64,000 nt of DNA. Origin: Fodinibius sp036381435. Lineage in GTDB: Bacteria > Bacteroidota > Rhodothermia > Balneolales > Balneolaceae. This document shows positions 16,517 through 24,620 of the stretch, one piece after another. The first letter of the stretch is position 1. Every line of letters starts with the position of its first letter. Position numbers and translations under genes: made by a program. Where the stretch lies: contig DASVCW010000039.1 in assembly GCA_036381435.1 (NCBI GenBank), positions 146,821 through 210,820 of the forward strand. Direction: 5' to 3'. The notes beneath the pieces were generated by a model that saw only the letters and a list, made by a program, of their open reading frames with translations, made no database searches and was not told the origin of the DNA.

Positions 16517-17614
16517 ATGGTTATTTCTACTAATAAAGAGGGCAAAGAAACTGATTTCCAGGAGTTGTTTTCCGAAACTGTTTCACACATGAATAAAGTA
16601 GTTAAGGAAGAAAACAAAAATGACTATTTCTTAACCAGAGGGGCTCAAAAATTAGAGAAGGATGTTGAACAGGCATTGAAGCTTAAAGCTCAGAATACAG
16701 CTTTTGAAGGCAGCATAGAACTAATTTCAGGCCATAAATTTCCTGATATAGTAACTGAAATTACCGAAAATAAATTTTATGGGGTAGAGGTTAAATCCTC
16801 AAAAAAGGACGACTGGACAAGCACAGGGAATAGTGTTTTAGAAACAACAAGGGTTGATGATGTAGAAAGAATTTATATGCTTTTTGGCAAGCTGGTTACA
16901 CCAGTCGAATTTCGAGGAAAAAAATATGAAGATTGCCTCAGCGATGTAGCTGTTACTCATGCCCCCAGATATAAAATTGACATGAATTTGACTGATGGGG
17001 AAACAATTTTTGATAAACTTGGCATTTCATATGATGATATTAGAAAAACCGATAATCCAGCGAAACCAATTTTAAATTACTATAGGGAGGAATTCGGAGA
17101 AGACGCCAATCATTGGTGGTTGGATATTGGAGAGGACGATCCGGCCTCTTCACCTTTCTTAATTCGTTTTTGGAATGAACTGGCCGATGATGAAAAAGAT
17201 CGTCTTAAACTGGAATCCTTTATTAAATTCCCCGTCATCCTTGGGAGCTCGAATAATAAATATAACCCGGTTTCACTTTGGCTAATACAAGAACATTCTA
17301 TTTTAAACCCTCGGCTTCGGGATATTTACTCAAGTGGATCAAATCCAACAATTACAGTACAAGGGAGAAGAGGAAAAATATCAACGAAGTTCAACTTTGT
17401 ATTGGAAAACTTGGATTCGATTATTCAAGAGATAAATTCAGCGAATGCTGAATTTTGGCAAAAATATTGGGATGTTGAAGTTTCGGAAAATAATAAGGTT
17501 GATACTTGGTTGAACTTAGCTATTCATTATAGTAATCAAGTATTAAATGATCAGTATTGGAACTCCTCAGACTTCTCTTTAGAACAAGTTCTTAGGGCAA
17601 GAGATATAATTTGA
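16517..17614 (+). CDS. Probable type II restriction endonuclease, PD-(D/E)XK
   Basis: A 365-aa protein lying between a C5-MTase and a Vsr gene, the usual place of the cognate endonuclease. KFPDIV (P76, D77) and, 14 residues on, EVKSS (E91, K93) match the PD-(D/E)XK metal site. The following 270 residues, with conserved-looking WWLDIGEDD and VQGRRGKIS segments, probably carry specificity. I cannot place it in a characterised specificity family. The stops and starts are nearly contiguous with both neighbours. Confidence 0.75.
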   Translation: MVISTNKEGKETDFQELFSETVSHMNKVVKEENKNDYFLTRGAQKLEKDVEQALKLKAQNTAFEGSIELISGHKFPDIVTEITENKFYGVEVKSSKKDDWTSTGNSVLETTRVDDVERIYMLFGKLVTPVEFRGKKYEDCLSDVAVTHAPRYKIDMNLTDGETIFDKLGISYDDIRKTDNPAKPILNYYREEFGEDANHWWLDIGEDDPASSPFLIRFWNELADDEKDRLKLESFIKFPVILGSSNNKYNPVSLWLIQEHSILNPRLRDIYSSGSNPTITVQGRRGKISTKFNFVLENLDSIIQEINSANAEFWQKYWDVEVSENNKVDTWLNLAIHYSNQVLNDQYWNSSDFSLEQVLRARDII

Positions 17615-17617
17615 GAC

Positions 17618-18049
17618 ATGAGTGAAAGAGACCCAGAGACAACAAGTAAAATTATGTCCTCAATCGGGTCTAAGAATACTAAGCCCGAAAAATTGCTTGG
17701 AAGTGCTATGTGGGAATTAGGATTAAGGTATCGGAAGCATGGAAGCAACCTGCCAGGTTCACCTGACTTTTACTTTAAAGGTGCAAAAATCGCTGTTTTC
17801 TGCGATGGCGACTTCTGGCATGGTAATAATTGGCGATTGCGGGGCTTTGATAGCTTGGAGGAGGAACTAAACTCCTATTCTGACTTTTGGGCAAATAAGA
17901 TTAGAAATAATATCGAGAGGGATGAACGGAACAATAAAGAATTACGAGAAATGGGTTGGACTGTTATGCGATTTTGGGGAAGTGAAATAAAAAAAGACGC
18001 AGTTTCCTGCGCTAAAGAGGTAAAAAGAATCTACAAAGAAGAGAAATAG
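17618..18049 (+). CDS. vsr: Very short patch repair endonuclease
   Basis: Vsr nicks beside T-G mismatches made when 5-methylcytosine deaminates, limiting C-to-T mutation at the methylated site. The 143-aa product has SKNTKPE (18-24), GSPDF with metal-binding D50, and FCDGDFWHG (61-69) with the catalytic His 68, then a C-terminal RFWGSEI. It is third in the cassette, 3 bp after the nuclease gene. Its presence supports a C5-methylating, mutation-prone site for the methyltransferase. Confidence 0.93.
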   Translation: MSERDPETTSKIMSSIGSKNTKPEKLLGSAMWELGLRYRKHGSNLPGSPDFYFKGAKIAVFCDGDFWHGNNWRLRGFDSLEEELNSYSDFWANKIRNNIERDERNNKELREMGWTVMRFWGSEIKKDAVSCAKEVKRIYKEEK

Positions 18050-18176
18050 TAATACTTTGATAGTATAAAGAAAATGAGGGCTTGGGGCTAAATATCGCCC
18101 TTCAAATTTCGATTCTAAGAGCCTATCTCTCCCGACTTAATACAAAGATATTAAGAGCCTGAAGGGCAGTTGATAA

Positions 18177-19172
18177 CTATTCGAGAATATCCCAAGATGC
18201 TGGATAACCTTTGTCATTTAGCACAACATTAAGAACGGTACTGCAAGAATCATCAAGCCTTTTAAAATCCTCAACTTTATACTGAGTCAGATAGTCGGCC
18301 AAATCGTATCCTTCTGCTTTGTCATAGGTTGCTGCATTTTTCTCCAGGGTATCCGAAACTCGTATTTTGCAAAAGTATGACAAGCTATTAGCTTTGTCCT
18401 GCCAGTCATCATAAGCTCCCAAATCTGGGAATAAGGTGACACTTCGTCCCATTAAGCTTTTACAGCGTTCTGACTTTAAATTCGATTTTGCCCCTACTGC
18501 CAACCAAATGAATTGGGGAAAGTATGCTCTGCTGATAACGGCCGTCTTCTCGCTTTCTACAATAGCTACAGGGATGGTTTTATCATCCGTTAGTAAATGC
18601 TCTCCAAACAAGCATTGCTCCAAGCTATATTCTTCATAAAGAATGCTGTGCACCCAATTGATATGGCTATAAGGTTCCTTTACTCTATGCCCAGTCTCAT
18701 CATAAAGCATTACCTTTCCTGTCCGGACATTTCTCTGGACATCTATCTGCCAGAATATGGTAGCCCCATCCCAGTGCTTTGAAGTACCGATGTGGTAGGT
18801 GTTGATCAACTCTTGGACTACTTCTCGATCGAATAACGATTGCAAATATAGAATAAAATTATTTTGACCATAACCCCTCAGGCTACCCAAATAAAACTTT
18901 TGAGGTATATGGTCAATCTTCTTTTGTTTCGCTTTTAAAACACTATTATTGTGCCAAAACGAATCGCCTGGATTTCCATATCTATCTTTGTAGGGATCTT
19001 TGAAATAGCCACAACTACTTTCTCGATCGCAACGACCATATTCTCCGGGTAAATATTTGTGTGCTTGATAGTCTCTGTACCTTACAAATCGTTTTTTACG
19101 ACATTGGGGGCACTTAAATTTCTTGCTGCTGTCGTCGAGTCTATAGCGATATGATGTACTTTTTAGATCCAT
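18177..19172 (-). CDS. Primase-like protein: zinc ribbon plus TOPRIM-like domain
   Basis: A 331-aa protein. C21, C24, C48 and C54 form a DnaG-like zinc ribbon. The C-terminal half has AIVESEKTA (E206, E208) and VTLFPDLGAYDDW (D250, D255, D256), which fit a TOPRIM-type nucleotidyl-transfer site. This matches the DUF6371/CHC2-type proteins found on Bacteroidota mobile elements, beside RepA-like ATPases. Likely role: priming replication of the excised island. It is the last gene of the leftward block, 147 bp downstream of the ATPase gene. Confidence 0.7.
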   Translation of the reverse strand: MDLKSTSYRYRLDDSSKKFKCPQCRKKRFVRYRDYQAHKYLPGEYGRCDRESSCGYFKDPYKDRYGNPGDSFWHNNSVLKAKQKKIDHIPQKFYLGSLRGYGQNNFILYLQSLFDREVVQELINTYHIGTSKHWDGATIFWQIDVQRNVRTGKVMLYDETGHRVKEPYSHINWVHSILYEEYSLEQCLFGEHLLTDDKTIPVAIVESEKTAVISRAYFPQFIWLAVGAKSNLKSERCKSLMGRSVTLFPDLGAYDDWQDKANSLSYFCKIRVSDTLEKNAATYDKAEGYDLADYLTQYKVEDFKRLDDSCSTVLNVVLNDKGYPASWDILE

Positions 19173-19319
19173 TTGCTGAATTATTTAGGGTGCCAACCTT
19201 ATAGCCATACTGTTTATAGAAGCATTGTATAAAATGCTATTTAAGAACCGTGAAGGCATGTTTTGAGGTTATTAGTTTAGAAATGATATTTAGAGTGCCA
19301 GTCATGAAAGAGTGGCCCC

Positions 19320-20405
19320 CTATATCTCTTCGCGCAGCTTCCAACTCCACCCCTGAACTCCTCTTTTACCTTTCTCATATCGCCTTATAGCCTCAACCTT
19401 TAACTGTTCCTTAGCTCGTTTTAACGTTCTCTTTGTAATATCATGAGTTTCTGCCTCACTAAATATATCTTCAGCTGGGACTGCGCCGTTATCTAATATT
19501 TGAAGCAAAAACTCCTTTGCATATTCCCGTTCTGGTGCACTTGATTCATTTTCATGACTTAAAGCTTCATCCGGATCTATTTCAATGGGGTCGGCCTCCC
19601 AAGCTATTACTGGCTCTTTTTGATCGTTTTCAATAATCTTATAAGCCAATCCATCTGGTTTGGGGCCAATATTGAATTTTACCGGAATCATCAATTTTCT
19701 ACTATGATCATCTTTGTCATTGGTGATTAACCAAGTAGCTCTCGATGCAGCAACATAGGCAATAGATCCGCTTACCCTATGTTTGGCAGATTGGGAATTG
19801 CTTTTGTTAAGGTGCATCACACAAAGAACCGCTATTTCGTTATCTTCAGCCAATTTTTTCAAAGGAGCAAAAACTTTAGTCCTTAGTTCTGCATCCCTGT
19901 GTGTATCAACACCGGGCAAATATGCATTTATCGGATCAATAATTATAAGCTTAGGCTCATGAATTGATATTTCTTTTTCAATGGTATCAAGATCGTCAGT
20001 CAAAGTGGGTACTGCTTCTACCAGTTCATTATTATTAGTCCTTTTCCTTACCGTTGTTAAGGCTAAAATCTGGTTTAGGTTCGCTTTAGAAGCTTTAAGC
20101 CGTGGAACTATTGTATCGGCAAGATCATCTTCAGCTGATAGAATTAAGACGTTGCCTGCTTCATTAGGGGCACCATCCGGCCATGTAGTACCGGTCGATA
20201 CCCTTGAAGCAATATCAAGCGTTAAAAATGTTTTTCCTACATCTGGATCTCCAGCCAATATGGTAATTTTCCCTCTTGGTATCCGCCCTGGATGAAGCCA
20301 CTTTATAGACTTTGTTTCAACTGTGGAAAGCTGAATAGCCTGACCCTCGGGTTTACAGTGCTTCAAAACACCCTTCTTTAATTTATCAAAAGAAATTGGC
20401 TCCAT
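19320..20405 (-). CDS. RepA-like RecA-fold ATPase (AAA_25)
   Basis: A 361-aa hexameric-helicase-like ATPase. Walker A AGDPDVGKT (51-59), SAEDD near 90 and Walker B KLIIIDPINAY (152-162) with the downstream VMHLNKS and SGSIAYVAASRA segments are the plasmid RSF1010 RepA/phage-helicase pattern. The C-terminal 90 residues look like a winged helix (ERE-A-EFLLQIL to TKRTLKRAKEQL). With the primase-like gene it forms a replication module. The start has GGGGAA upstream and lies 1 bp after the AlpA-like stop. Confidence 0.85.
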   Translation of the reverse strand: MEPISFDKLKKGVLKHCKPEGQAIQLSTVETKSIKWLHPGRIPRGKITILAGDPDVGKTFLTLDIASRVSTGTTWPDGAPNEAGNVLILSAEDDLADTIVPRLKASKANLNQILALTTVRKRTNNNELVEAVPTLTDDLDTIEKEISIHEPKLIIIDPINAYLPGVDTHRDAELRTKVFAPLKKLAEDNEIAVLCVMHLNKSNSQSAKHRVSGSIAYVAASRATWLITNDKDDHSRKLMIPVKFNIGPKPDGLAYKIIENDQKEPVIAWEADPIEIDPDEALSHENESSAPEREYAKEFLLQILDNGAVPAEDIFSEAETHDITKRTLKRAKEQLKVEAIRRYEKGKRGVQGWSWKLREEI

Positions 20406-20406
20406 A

Positions 20407-20601
20407 TTATTTCCCCGCTTGGTCCTTCTCTTCCGTATTCGCCTCTATCCATTCCATGATTTCAGACTCACGAAATCCAACAGCATTTTTTGAGATTTGG
20501 ACTTTACGGGGAAAGTCAGACTCTTTCATCCTGTCATAAAGGGTAGATAAGCCAATTCCTAATTTGTCAGCGAGTACTTGGGGTCGTATTAATTTTTCCA
20601 T
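20407..20601 (-). CDS. AlpA-family helix-turn-helix regulator/excisionase
   Basis: A 64-aa MerR-like winged-helix protein: LIRPQVLADKLGIGLSTLYD is the recognition HTH, then FPRKVQI and AVGFRESEIMEWIEANTEE, the AlpA signature. In P4-like islands such proteins activate the integrase or act as recombination directionality factors. A TTG at 20610 gives three more residues, but ATG 20601 is preferred. It is upstream of, and contiguous with, the RepA-like ATPase. Confidence 0.85.
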   Translation of the reverse strand: MEKLIRPQVLADKLGIGLSTLYDRMKESDFPRKVQISKNAVGFRESEIMEWIEANTEEKDQAGK

Positions 20602-20685
20602 AACGGTCAATTACTTTTTGTGTTTTCGTTCGTAACTGACCGTATGTTACGGGATCTGCTCGGCAAGTTTTATTGACATAATTAA

Positions 20686-21543
20686 TTATGTCATGCTATC
20701 TGGTAGTGCTTCCTTGATTCTTCGAAAAAATTGCCTTTTGCTTAGACCTTTTTCTGGATCTCGGCCTGTACCTTTAACCATATTCGGATAATTTGTTCTA
20801 ATATATTCGTAGATCTGTACTTTGTTGCCCTTTCCTTCATGAGGACCAGATTGATGAATAAATCTTTTACTTTTCCTGTCCCTAATGCATTCCTGAACTA
20901 TTTCTTCAATTTTTTCTTGTGGCGCCTCATCTTTAATAGGAGCCCCAACTCCTAAGTGACTTTCCTTTGAAGTCAGTCTTGGTTTTTCCTCTTCAGGTAA
21001 ATCTTTATAGTATTTGAGCTCCTTGGGATAGTTTTGATCTATAATTTTCCCATTTAATCCCCATAAAGCCGTTCGATGATACTTTGCTTGAATAAATTTA
21101 GGTAGAGTAGTTTCAATAGCGAGCATTAATAAGCTTGTACCAAGTTCCTGAATATCGAGGTCTAATCCCTTATAAAGATCCTCAACTTTTTTATCCAGAT
21201 TTTTAAAATCAGCTAATAAATCGGTGTATATACCTGCATTCTCAATACTAAATTTCAGAGAATCTATAATTTCATCTCTTAATTCTGTTTTTTCTTCCCA
21301 GTCCTTTATTTCAGACTCCTCATTCAAACTTTCTTTAGTAATGCTTTCTAAATTTTCAATGACTAATGTTTTGGACTCTCTAAGCATTTCCCCCAATTCG
21401 GCCACCCTTTCTTTTACTGTTTCTTCAATTCTTGAAAGTTCAGCAAGTAATGGGATATGATGAGCTTTGGAATCTCCCGCCTCATTATAGTATTTGACGT
21501 AATCATTGTAAATAGCCTCTGTATCGCGAATTGAATCTTCCAT
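20686..21543 (-). CDS. Unknown coiled-coil protein coupled to integrase
   Basis: A 285-aa, highly charged protein. Residues 28-130 are mostly predicted helix/coiled coil (heptad-like IEETVKERVAELGEMLRES). A linker with PRLTSKESHLGVGAP lies near 185. The C-terminal 90 residues are basic (KRFIHQSGPHEGKGNKVQIY, GLSKRQFFRRIKEALPDS) and may bind DNA. Its ATG begins 1 bp after the integrase stop (TAACATG), so it is probably made with integrase. Excision co-factor or replication accessory are guesses. Confidence 0.6.
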   Translation of the reverse strand: MEDSIRDTEAIYNDYVKYYNEAGDSKAHHIPLLAELSRIEETVKERVAELGEMLRESKTLVIENLESITKESLNEESEIKDWEEKTELRDEIIDSLKFSIENAGIYTDLLADFKNLDKKVEDLYKGLDLDIQELGTSLLMLAIETTLPKFIQAKYHRTALWGLNGKIIDQNYPKELKYYKDLPEEEKPRLTSKESHLGVGAPIKDEAPQEKIEEIVQECIRDRKSKRFIHQSGPHEGKGNKVQIYEYIRTNYPNMVKGTGRDPEKGLSKRQFFRRIKEALPDSMT

Positions 21544-21544
21544 G

Positions 21545-22822
21545 TTATCCTAACTTATGTATCTTCGTTTCTGCCTTTTCTCCTGAAATAATGCTTTCAA
21601 CTCTCCAACTCCACCGATTTAAAGCTTCTAACTTCTTGTCATTATAGTTATACCATTGATAGTGTCGTCCTGTGACTCCTTGAGCCGCATGGTTCAAGAT
21701 CTTTTGAATTACAATCTCATCAATAAGACACTCTTCTAAATATGTTGTGAGTGTTGTCCTAAGATCGTGTACGCGAAAATCAGAAACAGATGATTCCCTT
21801 TTAATTTTGTTTGTCGTGCTTTTAACACTACTTAGAGCCTTGCTATCAAGACGTGGCGACTCAAAGACAAATTCGCTGTCTCCTGTTATTGGCTTTAATT
21901 TATCTAAAATATCAGTCGCCATTTCAGGCAAGGGTAATTCATGATATCTATCACCCTTTTTTACAGCCCCCCAAATAGTAGCTTTAAAATTTTTTGGAGT
22001 TGGCTTTCCATTAGGACCAATTTCAATCCGCTTGCAAAGTCTATCTTTTTCGATATCCTCCCACTTCATTTGCATGGTTACAGTTTTACGTTGCCCCAAT
22101 AAGAGTACCATTTTGTAATATGACTGGATGGGCTCTGGCTTCGTTTCCCAAAACTCCCAAAGCTCCTTAATTTCATCTTCGCTATAAATTCTATCCCTTA
22201 TATTTTCTCCCTGCTCAAATTTCGGAGTATTTTCTACGGGGTTTCTATCGAGTTTAATTCCAATATTTTTTAACCCAAAACTAAAAATTGAAGATATCGT
22301 TGATCTAATACGGTTAGCCATGGTGTATTTACCTTCTTCATGACCTTTCCGGTTTAGAACCTCCCTAACATGTTGACTGGTAAATTCTGAAACAGGTATT
22401 TCACCCCAATTGTCTTTACCTATTAATTCAACATCTATATGGCGCTGGTATTCATCTCGAGTTCTTTCTGCAAGATTAGGTAAATACTGTTTAGAAAAAA
22501 GGTCAGCCAGTTCCTTGAACGTTAATTCTTTGGGTTTATATTTTCTTTTCTTTTTCTCGGCTTGGGGGTCAATCCCATCAGTCACCTTGACTTTTAACTT
22601 TCTTACCTTTGCTCTTGCATCAGAAAGACCAATTTCAGGAAATCTTCCAATAGTAAATCGTCTATTTTTACCAGCGAAACGGTATCTATACGCAAAGGTT
22701 TTTGAACCGGCTTTTGATAGTCTTAAAATCAGCCCTGACTCCTTTTCATCATAATATTCTATGGGCTTTTTGGGAGGCTTTAGCCCCTCTACAAATCGAT
22801 GGGTAAGTCTTTTTGAAGGCAT
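21545..22822 (-). CDS. int: P4-type tyrosine recombinase (integrase)
   Basis: A 425-aa site-specific recombinase that would integrate and excise the island at tRNA-Arg. It has the N-terminal DUF4102 arm-binding domain (1-95; DEKESGLILRLSKAGSKTFA), a SAM-like core-binding domain (about 100-200) and a catalytic domain with R245 (LLGQRKTV), H352 and R355 (VHDLR), H378 (ILNHA) and nucleophile Y388 (GRHYQ). Box I reads GQRKTVTMQMKW where TGxRxxEvxxLxW is usual, so the Glu is replaced by Val/Thr. The gene sits 243 bp from attR and reads inward. Confidence 0.93.
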   Translation of the reverse strand: MPSKRLTHRFVEGLKPPKKPIEYYDEKESGLILRLSKAGSKTFAYRYRFAGKNRRFTIGRFPEIGLSDARAKVRKLKVKVTDGIDPQAEKKKRKYKPKELTFKELADLFSKQYLPNLAERTRDEYQRHIDVELIGKDNWGEIPVSEFTSQHVREVLNRKGHEEGKYTMANRIRSTISSIFSFGLKNIGIKLDRNPVENTPKFEQGENIRDRIYSEDEIKELWEFWETKPEPIQSYYKMVLLLGQRKTVTMQMKWEDIEKDRLCKRIEIGPNGKPTPKNFKATIWGAVKKGDRYHELPLPEMATDILDKLKPITGDSEFVFESPRLDSKALSSVKSTTNKIKRESSVSDFRVHDLRTTLTTYLEECLIDEIVIQKILNHAAQGVTGRHYQWYNYNDKKLEALNRWSWRVESIISGEKAETKIHKLG

Positions 22823-22900
22823 AGTAGTTTAAAGTTAGTAACCCTACCATGTCTGACCATAATCAGGCGTGTCAGGGTATAAGTTCATGGTTTCACTTCC

Positions 22901-22939
22901 TGTTACCCAAATCAAAACTTGGGTAACATTTGGGTAACA
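22901..22939. promoter_or_regulatory. Three TTGGGTAACA copies: putative integrase arm sites, right
   Basis: An inverted copy at 22901-22910 and direct copies at 22919-22928 and 22930-22939. The last two have the same 11-bp spacing as the left pair. They lie between the integrase gene and attR. Confidence 0.6.
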
Positions 22940-23064
22940 AAATAGCTGGCTTGGGCCGTAAACGTCCGTAACCGCTCGGAAATAGAATACGCTATAAATA
23001 CATGAAATGCAACGAATTACCGAAATATTTGGACAGGATCGGAAACCCTCGGAAATGATTAAAA

Positions 23065-23113
23065 TCTGACTTCGGATCAGAAGGTTGAGGGTTCGAATCC
23101 TTCCGGGCGTACA
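23065..23113 (+). repeat. attR: right 49-bp direct repeat, displaced tRNA-Arg 3' fragment
   Basis: Repeats tRNA-Arg from the anticodon stem to just past its end. No 5' half is present, so it is not a tRNA gene. It differs from attL only by T in place of C in the variable loop, and probably keeps the sequence of the pre-insertion chromosome. Confidence 0.92.
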
Positions 23114-23182
23114 AGATATAACCTCTAAGCTTTTGAAAGTAAATACTTAAAGATTTTTGTATTTTTAGGAGAACAACCAAAC

Positions 23183-24385
23183 TCAAACAGGCAGCCAAAC
23201 AAAGAAAGTCGTTCCTTTTCCGGGCGTAGATTCCACTTCTATACGGCCTCCTTCGAGGTTAACCAGGTTCTTAACGTGCATTAAACCTATCCCGAAGCTC
23301 GCTTCACCGTTCGTTCCTTCCGTGCCTGAAACTGACTGCTCGTTATTAAATGCCGAAACCTGTTCTTTACTCATCCCTTTTCCCATATCAGCGACTCTTA
23401 TCTTTAGGTTTCTGTTCTTATCGGCAATTGCAAAATGTACATCAACCGAACCGCCTTTTGATGTAAATTTTAAGCTGTTTGAAACCAAATTCCCCACAAT
23501 CTGAATAAGGCTCGTTAAAAAATATCCTTTCATGGCCAATACCTTATCCTCCGGCTTATGAAGTCTGAGTGAGATGTCCTTTTTTAGGGCTTGTGGCTTA
23601 TACAGACACTCAATCTTATTTATAATTTGACTGATGCTTGTTGTTGCTTTTTCATCATCCGAATCACTGGCGATACCAATCTTTGCTAAAATTCCATCTA
23701 TCATCTCAACAATAGTTTTTGCACAATCTTTGATGATAGCCAGTTTATCCGTTGAAATAGCATCTCCCTTTTCTGCCTTATGGATAAGCATATCCGTAAT
23801 ACCTACAACACCATTAATGGGACCTCGAATATCATGGTTTAATTTATGGAAGCTGTTGGTCAGATCGTGTAGCCTTCTAAGCTTTTTCTTGTATCGGCTC
23901 TCAGTCTCTATTTTGTTCACCAGCAGATCACCTATATTTCGAAGTTGCTTCTTTTGAGGGGCGGAAAGGTCTTTAGGCTCGGTATCCAGCACGCAAACAG
24001 TACCTATGTTTATATTATCAGAGGTTTTAAGCGGTACACCACAATAATATCTGTATTGAGGACCTCCCGCTACATAATCCCGGTTTTTAAAACGACTATC
24101 TTTTTTTAGATCTCTCACTTCAAAAAGTTCGTCTTTTGCGATGGTTGTATTGCAAACACTGTCTTCTCTGGCAATTACCTTCATTTCCTCACCCGGCCCT
24201 GCGATCGTCCATTGGTTATAGGCATCCAAAATGTTGATCTCACATACCGAAGCCCCGGTAACATATTTTGTAATCCCGGTAAATGAATTCAGCTCTTCTT
24301 TCCGCCCGTCAAGCTCCAGGCTGTACGCCGCCAAATACTGCAGCCGCTTTAAACTATCTCCAACTTTCACCTTTTTATTTTTCAT
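23183..24385 (-). CDS. Cytoplasmic GAF-domain sensor histidine kinase
   Basis: A 400-aa histidine kinase with no membrane segment. The GAF domain covers about 16-160 and includes SVCNTTIA and YYCGVPLKTSDNINIGTVCV, the form common in small-molecule or redox-sensing GAF proteins. HisKA follows with H184 (KLNHDIRGPINGV), then HATPase_c with the N box VGNLVSNSLKFTSKGG and glycine boxes VADMGKGMS and GIGLMHVKNL. No response regulator is adjacent, so it is an orphan. It is the first chromosomal gene right of the island and ends 70 bp from attR. Confidence 0.88.
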   Translation of the reverse strand: MKNKKVKVGDSLKRLQYLAAYSLELDGRKEELNSFTGITKYVTGASVCEINILDAYNQWTIAGPGEEMKVIAREDSVCNTTIAKDELFEVRDLKKDSRFKNRDYVAGGPQYRYYCGVPLKTSDNINIGTVCVLDTEPKDLSAPQKKQLRNIGDLLVNKIETESRYKKKLRRLHDLTNSFHKLNHDIRGPINGVVGITDMLIHKAEKGDAISTDKLAIIKDCAKTIVEMIDGILAKIGIASDSDDEKATTSISQIINKIECLYKPQALKKDISLRLHKPEDKVLAMKGYFLTSLIQIVGNLVSNSLKFTSKGGSVDVHFAIADKNRNLKIRVADMGKGMSKEQVSAFNNEQSVSGTEGTNGEASFGIGLMHVKNLVNLEGGRIEVESTPGKGTTFFVWLPV

Positions 24386-24620
24386 ATAATCCCCGTTTTG
24401 ATGATATGATTGCCGAAACTAACGAGTTTCAGATTTTTGAATAATTCACATATTCCATCAATACGATATATTCGAGTGATCGGATTGTCCGCAAAATCAT
24501 CCAGATAAAACTCTTGTAACCGGTAGCTTCTGCTTAAAATAGAAAAGGCAGGGATCGATTAATAAACGCCATCCCTCCTACAACTGTTCAAGTACTGAAT
24601 CACTTATTCAAACAACCACC

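Larger units (their letters stand above)
9345..23113. mobile_element. 13.7-kb tRNA-Arg integrative defence island
   Basis: Bounded by 49-bp direct repeats in and beyond tRNA-Arg, with a P4-type tyrosine integrase next to the right end and matching TTGGGTAACA repeats inside both ends. The rightward genes are cargo: Gabija-like pair, unknown four-gene operon, type II restriction-modification with Vsr. The leftward genes are for maintenance: integrase, coupled unknown, AlpA-like, RepA-like ATPase, primase-like. No relaxase, conjugation or virion genes are seen. It looks AT-rich against the flanks. A satellite- or P4-like element is the nearest known plan, but helper dependence is inference. Confidence 0.88.
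22823..23182. other. Right island end and integrase upstream region
   Basis: 360 bp without a gene. It holds an imperfect inverted repeat (22842-22877, accct-tctga against tcagg-agggt) before the integrase start, three TTGGGTAACA copies and attR. The last 70 bp are chromosomal. Confidence 0.55.

Noticed and set aside
23065..23113. A second tRNA-Arg gene
   Set aside because: Only the 3' half is present. The acceptor 5' strand and D-arm are missing, so it is the displaced fragment at attR.
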